Assembly (NCBI GenBank): GCA_015492645.1
Contig: WGER01000082.1
Location: 61,155 to 125,154, forward strand
Source: Nitrospirota bacterium
GTDB taxonomy: Bacteria > Nitrospirota > Thermodesulfovibrionia > Thermodesulfovibrionales > JdFR-85
Length of the DNA: 64,000 nucleotides
Direction: 5' to 3'
Shown: one piece after another, positions 1 through 11,402 of the stretch
Layout of the letters: every line of letters starts with the position of its first letter
How positions within the stretch are numbered: the first letter of the stretch is position 1
The notes under the pieces: model-generated
Database searches by the model: none
Told to the model about the DNA's origin: nothing
The model's input: only the letters and a program-made list of their open reading frames with translations
Program-made: the position numbers and the translations under genes

Positions 1-88
1 TTAATCTTGCCCTTCTAAGGATTTTTGCACAGACTCCCTCTGTAATAAGGGCAGATATATAGACATTGGTGTCAAATACCACTGTCAC
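1..88 (-). CDS. PIN-domain toxin (VapC/COG1569-like), N-terminal fragment, runs off left edge
   Basis: Reverse strand from GTG at 88 gives MTVVFDTNVYISALITEGVCAKILRRARL: PIN start motif VFDTNVYISAL; start overlaps the stop of the upstream RHH ORF. Confidence 0.75.
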   Translation of the reverse strand, partial: MTVVFDTNVYISALITEGVCAKILRRARL

Positions 89-303
89 GATATATTCTTA
101 TAGACATCCTCTTCAGTTACTATGCCGAGTTTCTTTGCGCGAGGAGACAGTCTCTTTTGAAATTCTTTAAATTTCATCTCCCACAAAAATAGGCTCAGGG
201 ATTCTTTTACAATGTCACTTTTATTACGCCCGGTCTTTTTAGCAAAGTTGTTGAGTTCCTTTGCAAGTTCCTCTGGCAGACTTATAGAGATAATCGTTCT
301 CAT
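85..303 (-). CDS. Ribbon-helix-helix (CopG-type) antitoxin
   Basis: MRTIISISLPEELAKELNNFAKKTGRNKSDIVKESLSLFL is a typical RHH N-terminus; GGAGGT upstream of ATG; overlaps PIN ORF. Confidence 0.8.
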   Translation of the reverse strand: MRTIISISLPEELAKELNNFAKKTGRNKSDIVKESLSLFLWEMKFKEFQKRLSPRAKKLGIVTEEDVYKNIS

Positions 304-406
304 ATAGCACCTCCTGTATTACAATACACTACAATAAACAAAAAATTCAACTATTGTTCTTTTTCCATAATATGAGTCCAAATTTCTCCCCTTAATGGTC
401 TCATCC

Positions 407-652
407 TCAAAACAACCTCCCACTCCTTAAATCCGCCTTTAATCTTTCCTTGTCCCCCAGAAAACCGTCAAGGAGTTTTTTCTCTTTGCTATCAAGGGGC
501 AGGGTCTCGGAGATTGCCTGTGCTACTCTGTAGAATGCCTCGGCTCTGCCGTATCCTGTTTCAGAGACCCTGCATAGTGTGCGTTCAACGAGTTTTTGTG
601 GTACAGTAACAGTAATTTCCAGCTTCAGCAGTGTATCATCAGGTTTAACCAT
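407..652 (-). CDS. Hypothetical protein
   Basis: 81 aa ORF, no recognised motif. Confidence 0.35.
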   Translation of the reverse strand: MVKPDDTLLKLEITVTVPQKLVERTLCRVSETGYGRAEAFYRVAQAISETLPLDSKEKKLLDGFLGDKERLKADLRSGRLF

Positions 653-673
653 CTGAAATTGCGGAAAGGCTCC

Positions 674-749
674 TGGAGCCAGGGAGGGGATTCGAACCCC
701 CGACCTGCGGATTACGAATCCGATGCTCTGCCGGCTGAGCTACCCTGGC
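674..749 (-). tRNA. tRNA-Thr (anticodon CGT), CCA encoded
   Basis: Reverse complement GCCAGGGTAGCTCAGCCGGCAGAGCATCGGATTCGTAATCCGCAGGTCGGGGGTTCGAATCCCCTCCCTGGCT-CCA folds as cloverleaf; anticodon loop TTCGTAA; T loop TTCGAAT. Confidence 0.95.
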
Positions 750-800
750 TTTATGTTGATTTTAATGGTTTTTCAGGGGTTCAGTCAAACATGATGGAGG

Positions 801-1898
801 TTATCTCAGCAGATGGACATTTCCGAGCCGGACATTCCTCACTCCTGCCTCCTTTGCCACAGAGACCATCCTCATCGCAAACTCCCTTGTGTTCAGCCCC
901 AGGTCATCCATGTAGAAGTGAGGGTAGAATGCGAGGAGGCTGTAAGGGATGTCAGGGGAGAGGGAGGCGACAAAGGTGGCTATTCCTCTTATCTCCTCCT
1001 CATCTATATATCCAGGAACAAGTAATGTACTTGCAACCAGGAGGGGAAGCTCGGGCCTGAGTCCTATAGAGTCAGCCACAAAGGAGAAGTTGTCAAGGGT
1101 CCTCCTGTTTGTTACCCCTGTAAGTGCGATATGGACGTTCTCATTCCACGCCTTGAGATCAAACTTTATGGTCCCCCCGGACTGGAGCGACAGTTCCAGC
1201 ATCTGCTTCAATAGAGCCCTGTTCATCGTCCCGTTGGTCTCCCAGCATATCCTCAGCGGACGGCCCTTGACCCTCTTCAGTGCCTCTCTGGAGGCCCTGA
1301 TCGCAAAGGGGAGTTGGGCAGTGGGGTCCCCACCAAAGTAACATATACAGGTGGTCCTTGAGTCCACAGCATCTACCAGTTCTTCAACCGTCCTGTAACT
1401 TTCCCTGAGGGTATACTCCCTGTAGTGCCAGTTCTGGCAGAAGAGGCAGTCGAAGGTACAGGCGTGGAAGAATACTGCCAGGTTTTTGAACCCATACTCA
1501 GGTCCCCTTTTTAGGGCATATCTCGGGTAACCCGCCCCTGTACCCCCTGCACACACCCAATCAGCAACGCAGTTTGTGGGGAGCGGGTCATGATACCAGG
1601 AGAGTTTACCCCTTTCAGAGGTCACCCCTGTGAGTATACCGTCTCTGTTTTTCCTGAGGCCACAATAACCGAGTTCACCAGGGCCTATCTCACATTCATT
1701 CACGCAGATGTTGCACCTCGCACCGCCTCTGTGTCTCGGTGGTTCCTCAGGAAGTCCGAAGGCCCTCCGTGCCTGCCGATGGGCCTCCATCGCTACTGGT
1801 AAAGCCTCCTTCCCTCGTTGCCTCAGACAGTCCAGACAGACGCCAAGGGCCCTGCTTAGGGGTGTGTACTCCTCTCCACAGATGCTGCACCTGCCCAT
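801..1898 (-). CDS. Radical SAM protein (PflA-activase-like)
   Basis: CTFDCLFCQNW = CxxxCxxC radical SAM motif; Cys-rich N-terminus CSICGEEY..CNICVNECEIG. Confidence 0.85.
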   Translation of the reverse strand: MGRCSICGEEYTPLSRALGVCLDCLRQRGKEALPVAMEAHRQARRAFGLPEEPPRHRGGARCNICVNECEIGPGELGYCGLRKNRDGILTGVTSERGKLSWYHDPLPTNCVADWVCAGGTGAGYPRYALKRGPEYGFKNLAVFFHACTFDCLFCQNWHYREYTLRESYRTVEELVDAVDSRTTCICYFGGDPTAQLPFAIRASREALKRVKGRPLRICWETNGTMNRALLKQMLELSLQSGGTIKFDLKAWNENVHIALTGVTNRRTLDNFSFVADSIGLRPELPLLVASTLLVPGYIDEEEIRGIATFVASLSPDIPYSLLAFYPHFYMDDLGLNTREFAMRMVSVAKEAGVRNVRLGNVHLLR

Positions 1899-2027
1899 AT
1901 CTTAATCATAGAAGAAAGGCATCCAATTCTACAATCGCTGTAGTTTTTGACCAAAGGTCTAAACGACAATCTACGGTAACCACCGAATTGATTGCAAAAC
2001 CCCGTAAATAACAATTAAAATATTTTG

Positions 2028-3524
2028 ATGGTACCAACAAAGGAGGAGTTTCTAAGACTCTCAGAAAAGGGCAACCTTGTGCCTGTTTACAGGGAGGTGC
2101 TTGCCGACCTTGAAACCCCTGTGTCTTCTTACCTTAAGGTCGCCGGGAGGCCCTCATTCCTGCTTGAGAGTGTGGAGGGGGGAGAGAAGTGGGGCAGATA
2201 CTCCATAATCGGCACAGCGATCAGAAGGGTAATAAGGGCAGAAGGGACAAGAGTGTCATTCCTGAAGGACGGGGTGGTGGAGAGAGAGACCGAGTATGAT
2301 GATCCGATGGAGGCGTTGAGAGAGGAACTGTCTCGATACAGACTGATCACCTATTCGGAGATGCCCAGGTTTGTGGGCGGACTTGTGGGGTATGTTGGAT
2401 ATGACATGGTGAGGTTCTTTGAGGATATCCGCTACCAGGAGAGGCCATCCCTGGGATTCCCTGACCTTTACATGATGATCCCGGAAGTGGTGATTATATT
2501 TGACAACCTGAAACACACCATGAGGATACTATGTCCGGTGCATATAGAGGGTGATCCAGAGGATGCCTATTTTACAGCCTTACAGAGGATCGAAGAGACG
2601 ATAGACAGACTGAAGGATACGAGGGTCACTCCTCCACTGAACGATGGTACCCCTGCAGATGAGGTCTTCACCTCCTCCTTTGGTAGCAGAGAGGCATTTG
2701 AGGAGGCGGTGAGAAAGGCGAAGGAATACATAGTGGCTGGAGATGTGGTGCAGGTTGTGCTATCCCAGAGGTTTGAGAGGACCTGTGGAGTTCACCCCTT
2801 CAATGTCTACCGTTGTCTCAGGCTCATAAACCCATCACCCTACATGTATTACATTGAGACCGAGGATGGCCACATAGTGGGTTCCTCCCCTGAGATACTC
2901 GTGAGGCTGGAGGGCAGGAGGATAACCCTCAGGCCCATAGCAGGGACCCGCAGGAGGGGCAGGAGCGATGATGAGGACAGGGCCCTTGAGAAGGAACTCC
3001 TGAACGACCCAAAGGAGAGGGCTGAGCATATAATGCTGGTGGACCTCGGCAGAAACGATGTGGGCAGGGTGGCTGAGATAGGCAGTGTGAGGGTTACAGA
3101 GTTGATGACCGTGGAGAGATACAGCCATGTGATGCATCTCGTATCCAATGTTGAGGGCATCCTGAGGGAGGGCCTTGATGGTGTGGACCTCTTCAGGGCC
3201 ACCTTCCCTGCAGGCACTGTTACAGGTGCACCAAAGGTGAGGGCGATGCAGATAATTGAGGAACTCGAGCCAGTACACAGGGGCCCCTATGCAGGGGCAG
3301 TCGGCTACCTCTCATACACAGGCAACATGGACTTCTGTATTACGATAAGGACGCTCCTGATAAAGGACCGGAGGGTGCATGTCCAGGCCGGTGCAGGGAT
3401 AGTGGCAGATTCAGTGCCGGAAAGGGAGTACAAGGAGACGGTAAACAAGGCGATGGGGATGATAAAGGCGGTGGAGATGGCTGAGAAGACGGAGGCCCCG
3501 ATCACTGAACTGGTGAGGTCCTGA
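2028..3524 (+). CDS. trpE: Anthranilate synthase component I
   Basis: Chorismate-binding motifs ([45 protein letters not shown]); followed by trpG and trpD. ORF track start 2025 is TTG, ATG at 2028. Confidence 0.97.
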   Translation: MVPTKEEFLRLSEKGNLVPVYREVLADLETPVSSYLKVAGRPSFLLESVEGGEKWGRYSIIGTAIRRVIRAEGTRVSFLKDGVVERETEYDDPMEALREELSRYRLITYSEMPRFVGGLVGYVGYDMVRFFEDIRYQERPSLGFPDLYMMIPEVVIIFDNLKHTMRILCPVHIEGDPEDAYFTALQRIEETIDRLKDTRVTPPLNDGTPADEVFTSSFGSREAFEEAVRKAKEYIVAGDVVQVVLSQRFERTCGVHPFNVYRCLRLINPSPYMYYIETEDGHIVGSSPEILVRLEGRRITLRPIAGTRRRGRSDDEDRALEKELLNDPKERAEHIMLVDLGRNDVGRVAEIGSVRVTELMTVERYSHVMHLVSNVEGILREGLDGVDLFRATFPAGTVTGAPKVRAMQIIEELEPVHRGPYAGAVGYLSYTGNMDFCITIRTLLIKDRRVHVQAGAGIVADSVPEREYKETVNKAMGMIKAVEMAEKTEAPITELVRS

Positions 3525-3525
3525 T

Positions 3526-4113
3526 ATGCTTCTTATGATAGACAACTACGACTCCTTTACCTACAATCTCGTCCAGTACTTTGGTGAATTGGGCGAGGAT
3601 ATAAGGGTATACAGGAACGACAGGATAACCATAGAGGAGATCGACAGACTCAACCCGGAAAGGATTGTGATCTCACCCGGCCCCTGCACCCCAAAGGAGG
3701 CCGGAATCTCGGTGGATGTTATAAGACACTTTGCCGGTAAGAAACCGATACTCGGTGTATGTCTCGGTCACCAGGCGATAGGGGCCGCCTTTGGAGGCAG
3801 GATTGTGGGTGCTCCACGACTCATGCACGGAAAGACCTCTCTCATCTATCACGATGGCAGATGGCTCTTTGAGGCACTTCCAAACCCATTTGAGGCGACC
3901 CGTTATCACTCCTTGGTGATTGAGAGGGAGTCACTGCCAGAATGCTTAGAGATTACGGCATGGACAGAGGAGGGTGAGATTATGGGCGTCAGACACAGGG
4001 AGTATGTGATCTTAGGGGTACAGTTTCATCCTGAGTCAATACTTACTGCAGTGGGTAAGGACCTCCTCAGAAACTTTCTCAATATAAAGTACTCGAAATG
4101 GGAGGAGAGATGA
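3526..4113 (+). CDS. trpG: Anthranilate synthase component II (glutamine amidotransferase)
   Basis: [39 protein letters not shown]. Confidence 0.97.
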   Translation: MLLMIDNYDSFTYNLVQYFGELGEDIRVYRNDRITIEEIDRLNPERIVISPGPCTPKEAGISVDVIRHFAGKKPILGVCLGHQAIGAAFGGRIVGAPRLMHGKTSLIYHDGRWLFEALPNPFEATRYHSLVIERESLPECLEITAWTEEGEIMGVRHREYVILGVQFHPESILTAVGKDLLRNFLNIKYSKWEER

Positions 4114-5120
4114 TTAAAGAGGCTATCAATATGGTGGTCCAGGGGATGGACCTCTCAGAAGAGGAGATGACCCAGTGCATGGAGGAGATAATGGAGGGCA
4201 GGGCCACCCCTGCACAGATAGGCGCCTTCCTTACAGCCCTGAGGATAAAAGGTGAGACAGTGGAAGAGATAACAGCAGCAGCCACTGTGATGAGACAGAA
4301 GGCGGCCACAATCCAGGCACCTGAGGGTGTGGTGGACACCTGCGGTACAGGAGGAGACATGGCCCATACCTTCAACATCTCCACCACTGCTGCACTGGTG
4401 GTGGCTACAACAGGGGTGCCTGTGGCAAAGCACGGAAACAGGTCAGTATCAAGCCGTTCTGGCAGTGCCGATGTCCTTGAGGCCCTGGGTGTGAAGATCG
4501 ATCTGGAGCCTGAGAAGGTCCAGAAGTGCCTCTTCGATACCAACTTCGGGTTCCTGTTCGCCCCTCTCTTTCACCCTGCCATGAGGTATGCCATCGGTCC
4601 CCGTAGAGAGATAGGAATAAGGACAATATTCAACATCCTCGGTCCGCTCACAAACCCGGCAGGGGCAAGGCGGCAGATTATGGGCGTCTTTACAGATAGG
4701 CTCACAACTGTGCTTGCAGAGGTGCTGGGTAGACTGGGGGCAGAGGATGTTATGGTCTTTCATGGAGAGGATGGCCTGGATGAGATAACAATCACCGATG
4801 GGACCAAGGTGAGCAGATACAGAGATGGGAAGGTGGAAGAGTTTATATTCTCCCCTGAGGACTTTGGGTTCAGAAGGGCATCAATTACGGATATAGCAGG
4901 GGGCACAGCAGAGGAGAATGCAGAGATAACCCTCCAGGTACTCAGGGGACAGAAGGGGCCACGGAGGGATATAGTCCTGATGAATGCAGCAGCCACGTTG
5001 ATGGTGGCAGGCAGGACTGAAGAACCGAAGGAGGCTGTGAGGATGGCAGAGGAGGCGATAGACTCGGGTGAGGCGATGAAGAAATTGAAAGAGATCATAG
5101 AGGCGACAAACAGCCTGTAG
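4098..5120 (+). CDS. trpD: Anthranilate phosphoribosyltransferase
   Basis: [38 protein letters not shown]. Confidence 0.97.
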   Translation: MGGEMIKEAINMVVQGMDLSEEEMTQCMEEIMEGRATPAQIGAFLTALRIKGETVEEITAAATVMRQKAATIQAPEGVVDTCGTGGDMAHTFNISTTAALVVATTGVPVAKHGNRSVSSRSGSADVLEALGVKIDLEPEKVQKCLFDTNFGFLFAPLFHPAMRYAIGPRREIGIRTIFNILGPLTNPAGARRQIMGVFTDRLTTVLAEVLGRLGAEDVMVFHGEDGLDEITITDGTKVSRYRDGKVEEFIFSPEDFGFRRASITDIAGGTAEENAEITLQVLRGQKGPRRDIVLMNAAATLMVAGRTEEPKEAVRMAEEAIDSGEAMKKLKEIIEATNSL

Positions 5121-5129
5121 GGTGGTGGT

Positions 5130-6050
5130 GTGTTAGAGATCGGGGTTATTGGTGTAGGCTATCTCGGGAGTCTGCATGCGAGGGTGCTGAGCGAGTTAGA
5201 CGATGTTGCCCTTGTCGGGGTTGCAGATATCAGGTCTGAGAGGGCCGAAGAGGTAGCCTTTAAGTATGGATGCAGATGGTTCAGGGACTACAGGGACCTC
5301 CTCCCCCTCGCAGAGGCGATGGTGATCGCTACACCCACAATCACCCACTACGAGATCGCCCTTGAGTGTCTGAACAACAACAAAGACCTCTTTATTGAAA
5401 AACCGATCACCGATTCCCTCTGCCGTGCCGACCACCTCATTGAGGAGGCCCACAGGAGGGGAAGGATCATCCAGGTCGGACACCTTGAGAGGTTCAACTC
5501 AGCCCTGCTCCTCGCAGAAAGGTATCTGAGGAGGCCCCTCTTCTTTGAATCACTGAGGCTTTCACCTTACCTGAAGAGGGGAACCGATGTGGACATAACC
5601 CTTGACCTGATGATACATGACATTGATATCATACTCAGCCTGACCCGAAGCACGGTAGAGGAGATACATGCCACAGGTGCCAGTGTGCTTTCAGGGACCA
5701 TTGACGTGGCGAAGGCATGGCTGGTGATGAAGGACGGCACCCAGGCCCTTGTGACAGCCAGCAGGCTCTCGGCCGAGAAGAAGAGACAACTCCGTGCATA
5801 CCAGGCCGACGGGATGGTCTATGTGGACTATCTGAACCAGGAGGTGACTGTCTTCAGAAAGACCCTGGATGGACAGATCCAGAAGCAGACACTGAAACCT
5901 GAGGAGAAGGAGCCCCTGAAGGAGGAACTTATGGAGTTTGTTAATGCGGTCTCACAGAGGAGACAGCCCAAGGTGAATGGAATACACGGAAGGGAGGCCC
6001 TGAAGGTGGCGATTGATGTCTCAAGGAGGATCAAGGGTGAAGGGACCTGA
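5130..6050 (+). CDS. Gfo/Idh/MocA family oxidoreductase, GnnA-like by context
   Basis: Rossmann GVIGVGYLGSLHARVL, EKPITDS, VGHLERFN; followed by DegT aminotransferase and lpxB. Confidence 0.88.
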   Translation: MLEIGVIGVGYLGSLHARVLSELDDVALVGVADIRSERAEEVAFKYGCRWFRDYRDLLPLAEAMVIATPTITHYEIALECLNNNKDLFIEKPITDSLCRADHLIEEAHRRGRIIQVGHLERFNSALLLAERYLRRPLFFESLRLSPYLKRGTDVDITLDLMIHDIDIILSLTRSTVEEIHATGASVLSGTIDVAKAWLVMKDGTQALVTASRLSAEKKRQLRAYQADGMVYVDYLNQEVTVFRKTLDGQIQKQTLKPEEKEPLKEELMEFVNAVSQRRQPKVNGIHGREALKVAIDVSRRIKGEGT

Positions 6051-7146
6051 GATACCGATGCTTGACCTGAAGAGGACATTCAAGGAGATCAGAGAAGAGG
6101 TGATGGATGCCTTCCGTGAGGTCCTCGAAAGCGGTAGATACATACTGGGGCCAAAGGTGGAGAGTTTGGAGAAAGAGGTGGCCCGGTACTGCGGGGTGAG
6201 GTATGGGATCGGGGTCGCCTCAGGTACAGATGCCCTTCACCTCAGTCTCCATGCCGCAGGGGTGGGGCCTGGTGATGAGGTGATAACCACTCCATTCACA
6301 TTTTTTGCCACTGTGGAGGCGATTCTTTACAGGGGGGCCATACCCAGGTTCATTGATATAGAACCCGATACGATGAATCTCAACCCCGACCTTGTTGAGG
6401 AGGCGGTATCCGAGAAGACGAAGGCGATACTGCCGGTACATCTGTTTGGATTGCCTGCTGACATGCCAAAGATTATGGAGGTGGCCAAGAGGTATAACCT
6501 GGCCGTTATAGAGGATGCGGCCCAGGCCTTCGGGGCCTCTATCCAGAGTAGAAGGGTTGGCAGTTTCGGGCTGACTGGTTGTTTCTCCTTTTACCCGAGC
6601 AAGAACCTCGGTGGATGCGGAGATGGCGGTATGGTGGTGACCGATGACCCTGCCACTGCGGAGAAACTCCGGAGTCTCAGGAACCACTGCACAGATGGCA
6701 GGTATCTCCACCACTGTATCGGCTACAACAGCCGGCTCGGTGAACTCCAGGCAGCCTTTTTGCTGGTAAAACTGAAGAGGATAGATGAGTATAACAGGGC
6801 ACGGAGGCAGAAGGCCCTCTTTTATACTGAACAACTGAAGGAGTATGTCCGGTGTCCAGTGGAAAGGACCGGCTTCTATCATGTCTACCATCAGTACACA
6901 ATAAGGACACCCCTCAGGGATAAACTGAGAGAAACCCTGAAGAAAGAGGGGATCGCCTCTGTGGTGTACTACCCTCTGCCGATGCATCTTCAGGATGCTG
7001 TTAGATGGCTTGGTTACAAAGAGGGAGACTTTCCAGAGGCTGAGAAGGCATCCGGGGAGGTGCTCTCCCTGCCGGTGTATCCTGAACTCACCGAGGAACA
7101 GCAGTTAAGGGTCTGTGAGGTGATAAAGAGGGCCGTGGATGGATAG
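6037..7146 (+). CDS. DegT/DnrJ/EryC1 sugar aminotransferase, GnnB-like by context
   Basis: GVASGTDALHLSL, EDAAQAFGA, FSFYPSKNLGGCGDGG (PLP Lys), HNSRLGE-type motif YNSRLGELQAAFL; probable GTG start at 6037 (ORF track 6013). Confidence 0.92.
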   Translation: MKGPEIPMLDLKRTFKEIREEVMDAFREVLESGRYILGPKVESLEKEVARYCGVRYGIGVASGTDALHLSLHAAGVGPGDEVITTPFTFFATVEAILYRGAIPRFIDIEPDTMNLNPDLVEEAVSEKTKAILPVHLFGLPADMPKIMEVAKRYNLAVIEDAAQAFGASIQSRRVGSFGLTGCFSFYPSKNLGGCGDGGMVVTDDPATAEKLRSLRNHCTDGRYLHHCIGYNSRLGELQAAFLLVKLKRIDEYNRARRQKALFYTEQLKEYVRCPVERTGFYHVYHQYTIRTPLRDKLRETLKKEGIASVVYYPLPMHLQDAVRWLGYKEGDFPEAEKASGEVLSLPVYPELTEEQQLRVCEVIKRAVDG

Positions 7147-8275
7147 GACGGTCCTGATTGTAACCGGTGAGAGTTCAGGTGACCTCTATGGTTCACTTCT
7201 GGCAAGGAGACTGAAGATGCTCTACCCGGGTGTTGAAGTATATGGGGTTGGCGGTGAGAGGATGAAGAGGGAGGGGGTGAGGCTTATAGGTGCCATTACA
7301 GGGGCCTTTGGCCTGGTAGAGGCCCTTCATCATCTATCCACCCTGAAGAAGAACCTCCAGGGTCTCAGGGATGCTATAGATCGCCTCAGACCCCAGATAG
7401 GTGTCCTCATAGACTTTCCAGAGTTCAACCTCAGAGTGGCTGAGATGCTTAGAGATCGAGGGATCAAGGTCCTCTATTATGTGAGCCCCCAGATATGGGC
7501 CTGGAGGAGGGGCAGGTGGAAGAAGATGAAGAGGCTCTGTGATATGGTGGCAGTGATTCTGCCCTTTGAGGAGGAGTTCTACAGACAGAAAGGGGTAAGG
7601 GCAGAGTTTGTTGGCCATCCTGTGATGGAAGAGATTGAGGTGATCAAGGGAGGAAAGGGTTATCAGAGGGAAAGCCTGGGGCTAAAGAGAGAGGTCCCGC
7701 TGGTGGCCCTGTTGCCTGGCAGCCGGAGGAGTGAACTGAAGAGGCATCTGCCCCTGTATCAGGAGGTGGTAGAGGGGTTATTAAACAGGCTGAAGAGTAT
7801 CCAGTTTGTTATGCCCCTTGCCCCGGGTGTTGATGAAGAGGAGTTTAAAGGGGATATGGAGGTCTTTGAGGCCATGGGGGTGAAGGTCCTGAAAGGGAGG
7901 GCAACTGAGGCACTTTCAGCCTCTAACAGTGCGGTTGTGGCCTCAGGGACAGCAACACTACAGGCGGCACTCCTGGGGACCCCCATGGTTGTGGTCTACA
8001 AACTCTCCCCTCTCACCTATCTCATAGGTCGCCTCCTGGTTAATGTGAAATACATAAGTCTGGTAAACCTTCTGCTTAACAGGCAGGTGGTGAAGGAACT
8101 GATCCAGTGGGAGGCAACCCCTGAGAGGGTCATGAAGGAGGTCCTGAGGACCCTTAATGACGACAGTCTCAGACAGTATATGCACAGGTCCTTCCATGAG
8201 ATAAGGACCCTTTATGAGGGGAAGAACGCCTCCCAGAGGGTTGCAGAACTGGTGGGTGAGTGTGCTGGATGGTAG
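7139..8275 (+). CDS. lpxB: Lipid-A-disaccharide synthase
   Basis: VTGESSGDLYGSLLARRL; VSPQIWAWRRGR; LLPGSRRSELKRHLP; ASGTATLQAAL. Confidence 0.97.
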   Translation: MDRTVLIVTGESSGDLYGSLLARRLKMLYPGVEVYGVGGERMKREGVRLIGAITGAFGLVEALHHLSTLKKNLQGLRDAIDRLRPQIGVLIDFPEFNLRVAEMLRDRGIKVLYYVSPQIWAWRRGRWKKMKRLCDMVAVILPFEEEFYRQKGVRAEFVGHPVMEEIEVIKGGKGYQRESLGLKREVPLVALLPGSRRSELKRHLPLYQEVVEGLLNRLKSIQFVMPLAPGVDEEEFKGDMEVFEAMGVKVLKGRATEALSASNSAVVASGTATLQAALLGTPMVVVYKLSPLTYLIGRLLVNVKYISLVNLLLNRQVVKELIQWEATPERVMKEVLRTLNDDSLRQYMHRSFHEIRTLYEGKNASQRVAELVGECAGW

Positions 8276-9510
8276 TGTTCAGAGTGACGAGGCCCCTGTA
8301 TGACATCCTCTTTCTGCTGGCAGTCCCCTTTTTACTCCCCTCACACTATCTCAGGCGTCCAGAGGCCCTGAGGTCACTCTGGATAAAAGAGAGGTTCGGA
8401 AGGATAAGGACAGAGGATGGGCCGATATGGGTACACGCCGTGTCTGTGGGTGAGGCGATGGCATCAAGACCACTGCTCTCCAGGTTGATACAGACACACA
8501 GGGTTATGGTGACCACTGTGACAGATACCGGCAGGAAGGTGATGAATGCCTATCTGAAGGGGAGGGGAGACCTCTTTTATGCACCCCTGGACCTGTCCTT
8601 TGTTATCAGGGGGCTGCTCAGGAGGATAAGGCCACGGGCCATACTCGTAATGGAGACCGAACTATGGCCAAACCTCTTCTATTATGCCCATAGAGAGGGG
8701 ATCCCCCTCGTAGTGGTGAACGGGAGGATCTCCTCAAGGTCGTTCCGGAGGTACAGAAGGATAAAGTGGTTCATGAAGGGGATGCTCAGGTGTGGAAGGC
8801 TCTACTGTATGCAGACCGAGAGGGACAGAGAGAGACTGCTGGAACTGGGAGCACCGGCAGACAGGGTGATCGTGACAGGAAATCTGAAACTGGATGTGAG
8901 CCCTCCTTCTGATCCACCCCACTGGATGGATAAATTGGGGCATCCTGTTGTGGTGGCAGGTAGCACCCACAGAGGTGAAGAGGAGGTGATACTGTCAGCA
9001 TTCAGTAGGGTGAAAGAAGAACACCCCTCTGCCACCCTGATTATGGCACCCAGACACCCCGAGAGGTTCTCAGAGGTGGAAGAGATCATCCAGAAGGCAG
9101 GGGTGAGTTACTGCAGGAGGTCTCAGGAGGTGAGAGATGTGGATGTGGTTCTGCTTGACACCATGGGAGAGTTACAATCTGTATATGGCGGGGCAGATGT
9201 GTGTATAATTGGAGGGAGTTTTGTCCCGAAGGGTGGACATAACCTCTTTGAGGCGGCCTGCTGGGGGAAGCCGATACTCACAGGTCCCTTCATGGACAAC
9301 TTCCCCCTTGCAGAGGATTTCTTCAATCAGGGGGCTGCCATAAAGACAGGGCCTGATAACCTGAGGGAGGCCCTGATGGAACTCCTGAAAGACAGGGAAC
9401 CGGCCCGGCAGATGGGCAGAAGGGCCATGGACCTCTACAGGGGTTATCAGGGGGCGGTGGAACAGACCTATAGCCAGATTATGAAAATACTTCAGGAGGT
9501 TGAGGGATGA
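8260..9510 (+). CDS. waaA: 3-deoxy-D-manno-octulosonic acid (Kdo) transferase
   Basis: [60 protein letters not shown]. Confidence 0.96.
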   Translation: MCWMVVFRVTRPLYDILFLLAVPFLLPSHYLRRPEALRSLWIKERFGRIRTEDGPIWVHAVSVGEAMASRPLLSRLIQTHRVMVTTVTDTGRKVMNAYLKGRGDLFYAPLDLSFVIRGLLRRIRPRAILVMETELWPNLFYYAHREGIPLVVVNGRISSRSFRRYRRIKWFMKGMLRCGRLYCMQTERDRERLLELGAPADRVIVTGNLKLDVSPPSDPPHWMDKLGHPVVVAGSTHRGEEEVILSAFSRVKEEHPSATLIMAPRHPERFSEVEEIIQKAGVSYCRRSQEVRDVDVVLLDTMGELQSVYGGADVCIIGGSFVPKGGHNLFEAACWGKPILTGPFMDNFPLAEDFFNQGAAIKTGPDNLREALMELLKDREPARQMGRRAMDLYRGYQGAVEQTYSQIMKILQEVEG

Positions 9511-11402
9511 GTGAGAGATATATCATCCTTGGTACTGCCGGACATATTGACCATGGTAAGAGCGCCCTTGTGAAGGCCCTGACAGGGATTGACCCCGACA
9601 GACTAAAAGAAGAAAAGGAGAGGGGCATCACCATAGACCTCGGCTTTGCCTACCTCAGGTACCCGGACGGAGTGGTTGTTGGGATAGTGGATGTGCCAGG
9701 ACATGAGAGGCTGGTGAGGAATATGCTTGCAGGCGCGGGTGGTATAGACATACTGCTCCTTGTGGTGGCCGCAGATGAGGGTGTGATGCCCCAGACAAGG
9801 GAGCACCTCGCCATATGTAACCTCCTTGGTATAGAGAAGGGACTTATTGCAATCACAAAGACAGACCTGGTAGATGAGGAATGGCTACAACTGGTGATAG
9901 AGGATGTGAGGGAGTTTGTGAAGGGGACATTCCTTGAGGGCTCTGAGATCGTGCCTGTGTCATCAAGGACAGGAGAAAACATCCAGACACTGAAAGACAA
10001 GATCCATGAGTATGCACTGAAGACGAGACAGAAGTCCACAGAGGGTTACTTCAGATTGCCCATTGACAGGGTCTTCACATTGAAGGGGTTCGGTACAGTG
10101 GTAACAGGTACTGCACTCTCAGGCATTCTCACTGCAGAACAGACGGTGGAGATACTTCCTGCAGGTATAAGGTGCAGGGTGAGAGGGCTACAGAGCCATG
10201 GAAGACCCCTCAAGCAGGCAAGGGCAGGTCAGAGGGTTGCCATAAACCTTCAGGGGGTGGAGAAGGAAGATCTCAAAAGGGGCGATATGATACTTGAGCC
10301 AGAGGTCTTCACCACCACACAGGCGATTGATGTGAAACTCCATCTCATCCCTGACGCACCTGAACTGAAGACCAAACAGCCTGTGCATCTGCACCTTTAC
10401 ACCTCGGAGGTGATAGGCAGGGTCATTCTCTATGACAGGGAACTGCTCAGGCCGGGTGAGTCCTCCTATGCCCAGATCAGGCTCCAGAGCCCGGTGGTTG
10501 CAGTATCAGGTGACAGGTTCATTATACGGAGGTTCTCACCTGTGGAGACGATAGGCGGTGGTATCGTCCTCGATCCCATTGCCAGGAAAAGGAGAAGGAG
10601 GGAGGGCCTGGAGGACCTTGAGGTATTTGAAAGGGGAGACCTGAAGGAGAGGATTCAGATGAAGGTCCTCAGGTCAGGGCTCATGGGTATCTCTGCAGGA
10701 AGGTTAAGAGGATGGGTCAATGCCTCAAAAACGGACATAGAGGAGGCTATTAAGGAACTCATCCAACAGGGTGTGGTCTTCCGGTATGACAGCACCCTTA
10801 TACATGAAAGGGTGTACAACTCCATAAAAGACAGACTGGTAGACACCCTCAGGAGATTCCACAGGAACAACCCCCTGAAACCCGGCATGCCTATGGAGAC
10901 ACTCAGGTCACTCTTCAGGTTGCCCCCCTCGGCCTTTGAGGGGATCCTGAAAATCAGCAGAGAGATAGTAGTGGAGAGGGATACCGTAAGGCTGAGGGAG
11001 TTTACTGTTTCGGTCACTGACAGGTTCAAACAGATCAAGGAAGAGACCCTCAACCTCCTCAGACAGAAGACCTTTCAACCACTCTCAAGGGATGAACTGG
11101 CGGAGCACTTCAGACTGAGACCTGCTGAGATGGATGACATCCTGAGGTTAATGGAGAAGGAGGGCCTGCTGAAGAGGATCAATGACCTCTTCTATCTAAC
11201 CAGAGAGGATTATCACAGGATGCTCAACCTGTTGAAGGGGTACTTCGAGAGGAAGGATACAATGACCGTGGCTGAGTTTAGAGACCTCCTGGGTACAACA
11301 AGGAAGTACGCACTCCCATTCCTTGAACATCTCGACTCCAACAAGGTGACCCTACGGGTGGGGGATGTGAGAAAGAGACACCCCTCTTTCAAACTCCCAT
11401 GA
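9507..11402 (+). CDS. selB: Selenocysteine-specific elongation factor SelB
   Basis: [43 protein letters not shown] plus C-terminal winged-helix repeats; 631 aa. Confidence 0.97.
   Translation: MSERYIILGTAGHIDHGKSALVKALTGIDPDRLKEEKERGITIDLGFAYLRYPDGVVVGIVDVPGHERLVRNMLAGAGGIDILLLVVAADEGVMPQTREHLAICNLLGIEKGLIAITKTDLVDEEWLQLVIEDVREFVKGTFLEGSEIVPVSSRTGENIQTLKDKIHEYALKTRQKSTEGYFRLPIDRVFTLKGFGTVVTGTALSGILTAEQTVEILPAGIRCRVRGLQSHGRPLKQARAGQRVAINLQGVEKEDLKRGDMILEPEVFTTTQAIDVKLHLIPDAPELKTKQPVHLHLYTSEVIGRVILYDRELLRPGESSYAQIRLQSPVVAVSGDRFIIRRFSPVETIGGGIVLDPIARKRRRREGLEDLEVFERGDLKERIQMKVLRSGLMGISAGRLRGWVNASKTDIEEAIKELIQQGVVFRYDSTLIHERVYNSIKDRLVDTLRRFHRNNPLKPGMPMETLRSLFRLPPSAFEGILKISREIVVERDTVRLREFTVSVTDRFKQIKEETLNLLRQKTFQPLSRDELAEHFRLRPAEMDDILRLMEKEGLLKRINDLFYLTREDYHRMLNLLKGYFERKDTMTVAEFRDLLGTTRKYALPFLEHLDSNKVTLRVGDVRKRHPSFKLP

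Noticed and set aside
596-1060. 154 aa + strand ORF
   Set aside because: Runs through the tRNA-Thr gene and antisense to the radical SAM gene; artefact.
6220-6987. 255 aa - strand ORF
   Set aside because: Antisense to the DegT aminotransferase, no recognisable domain.
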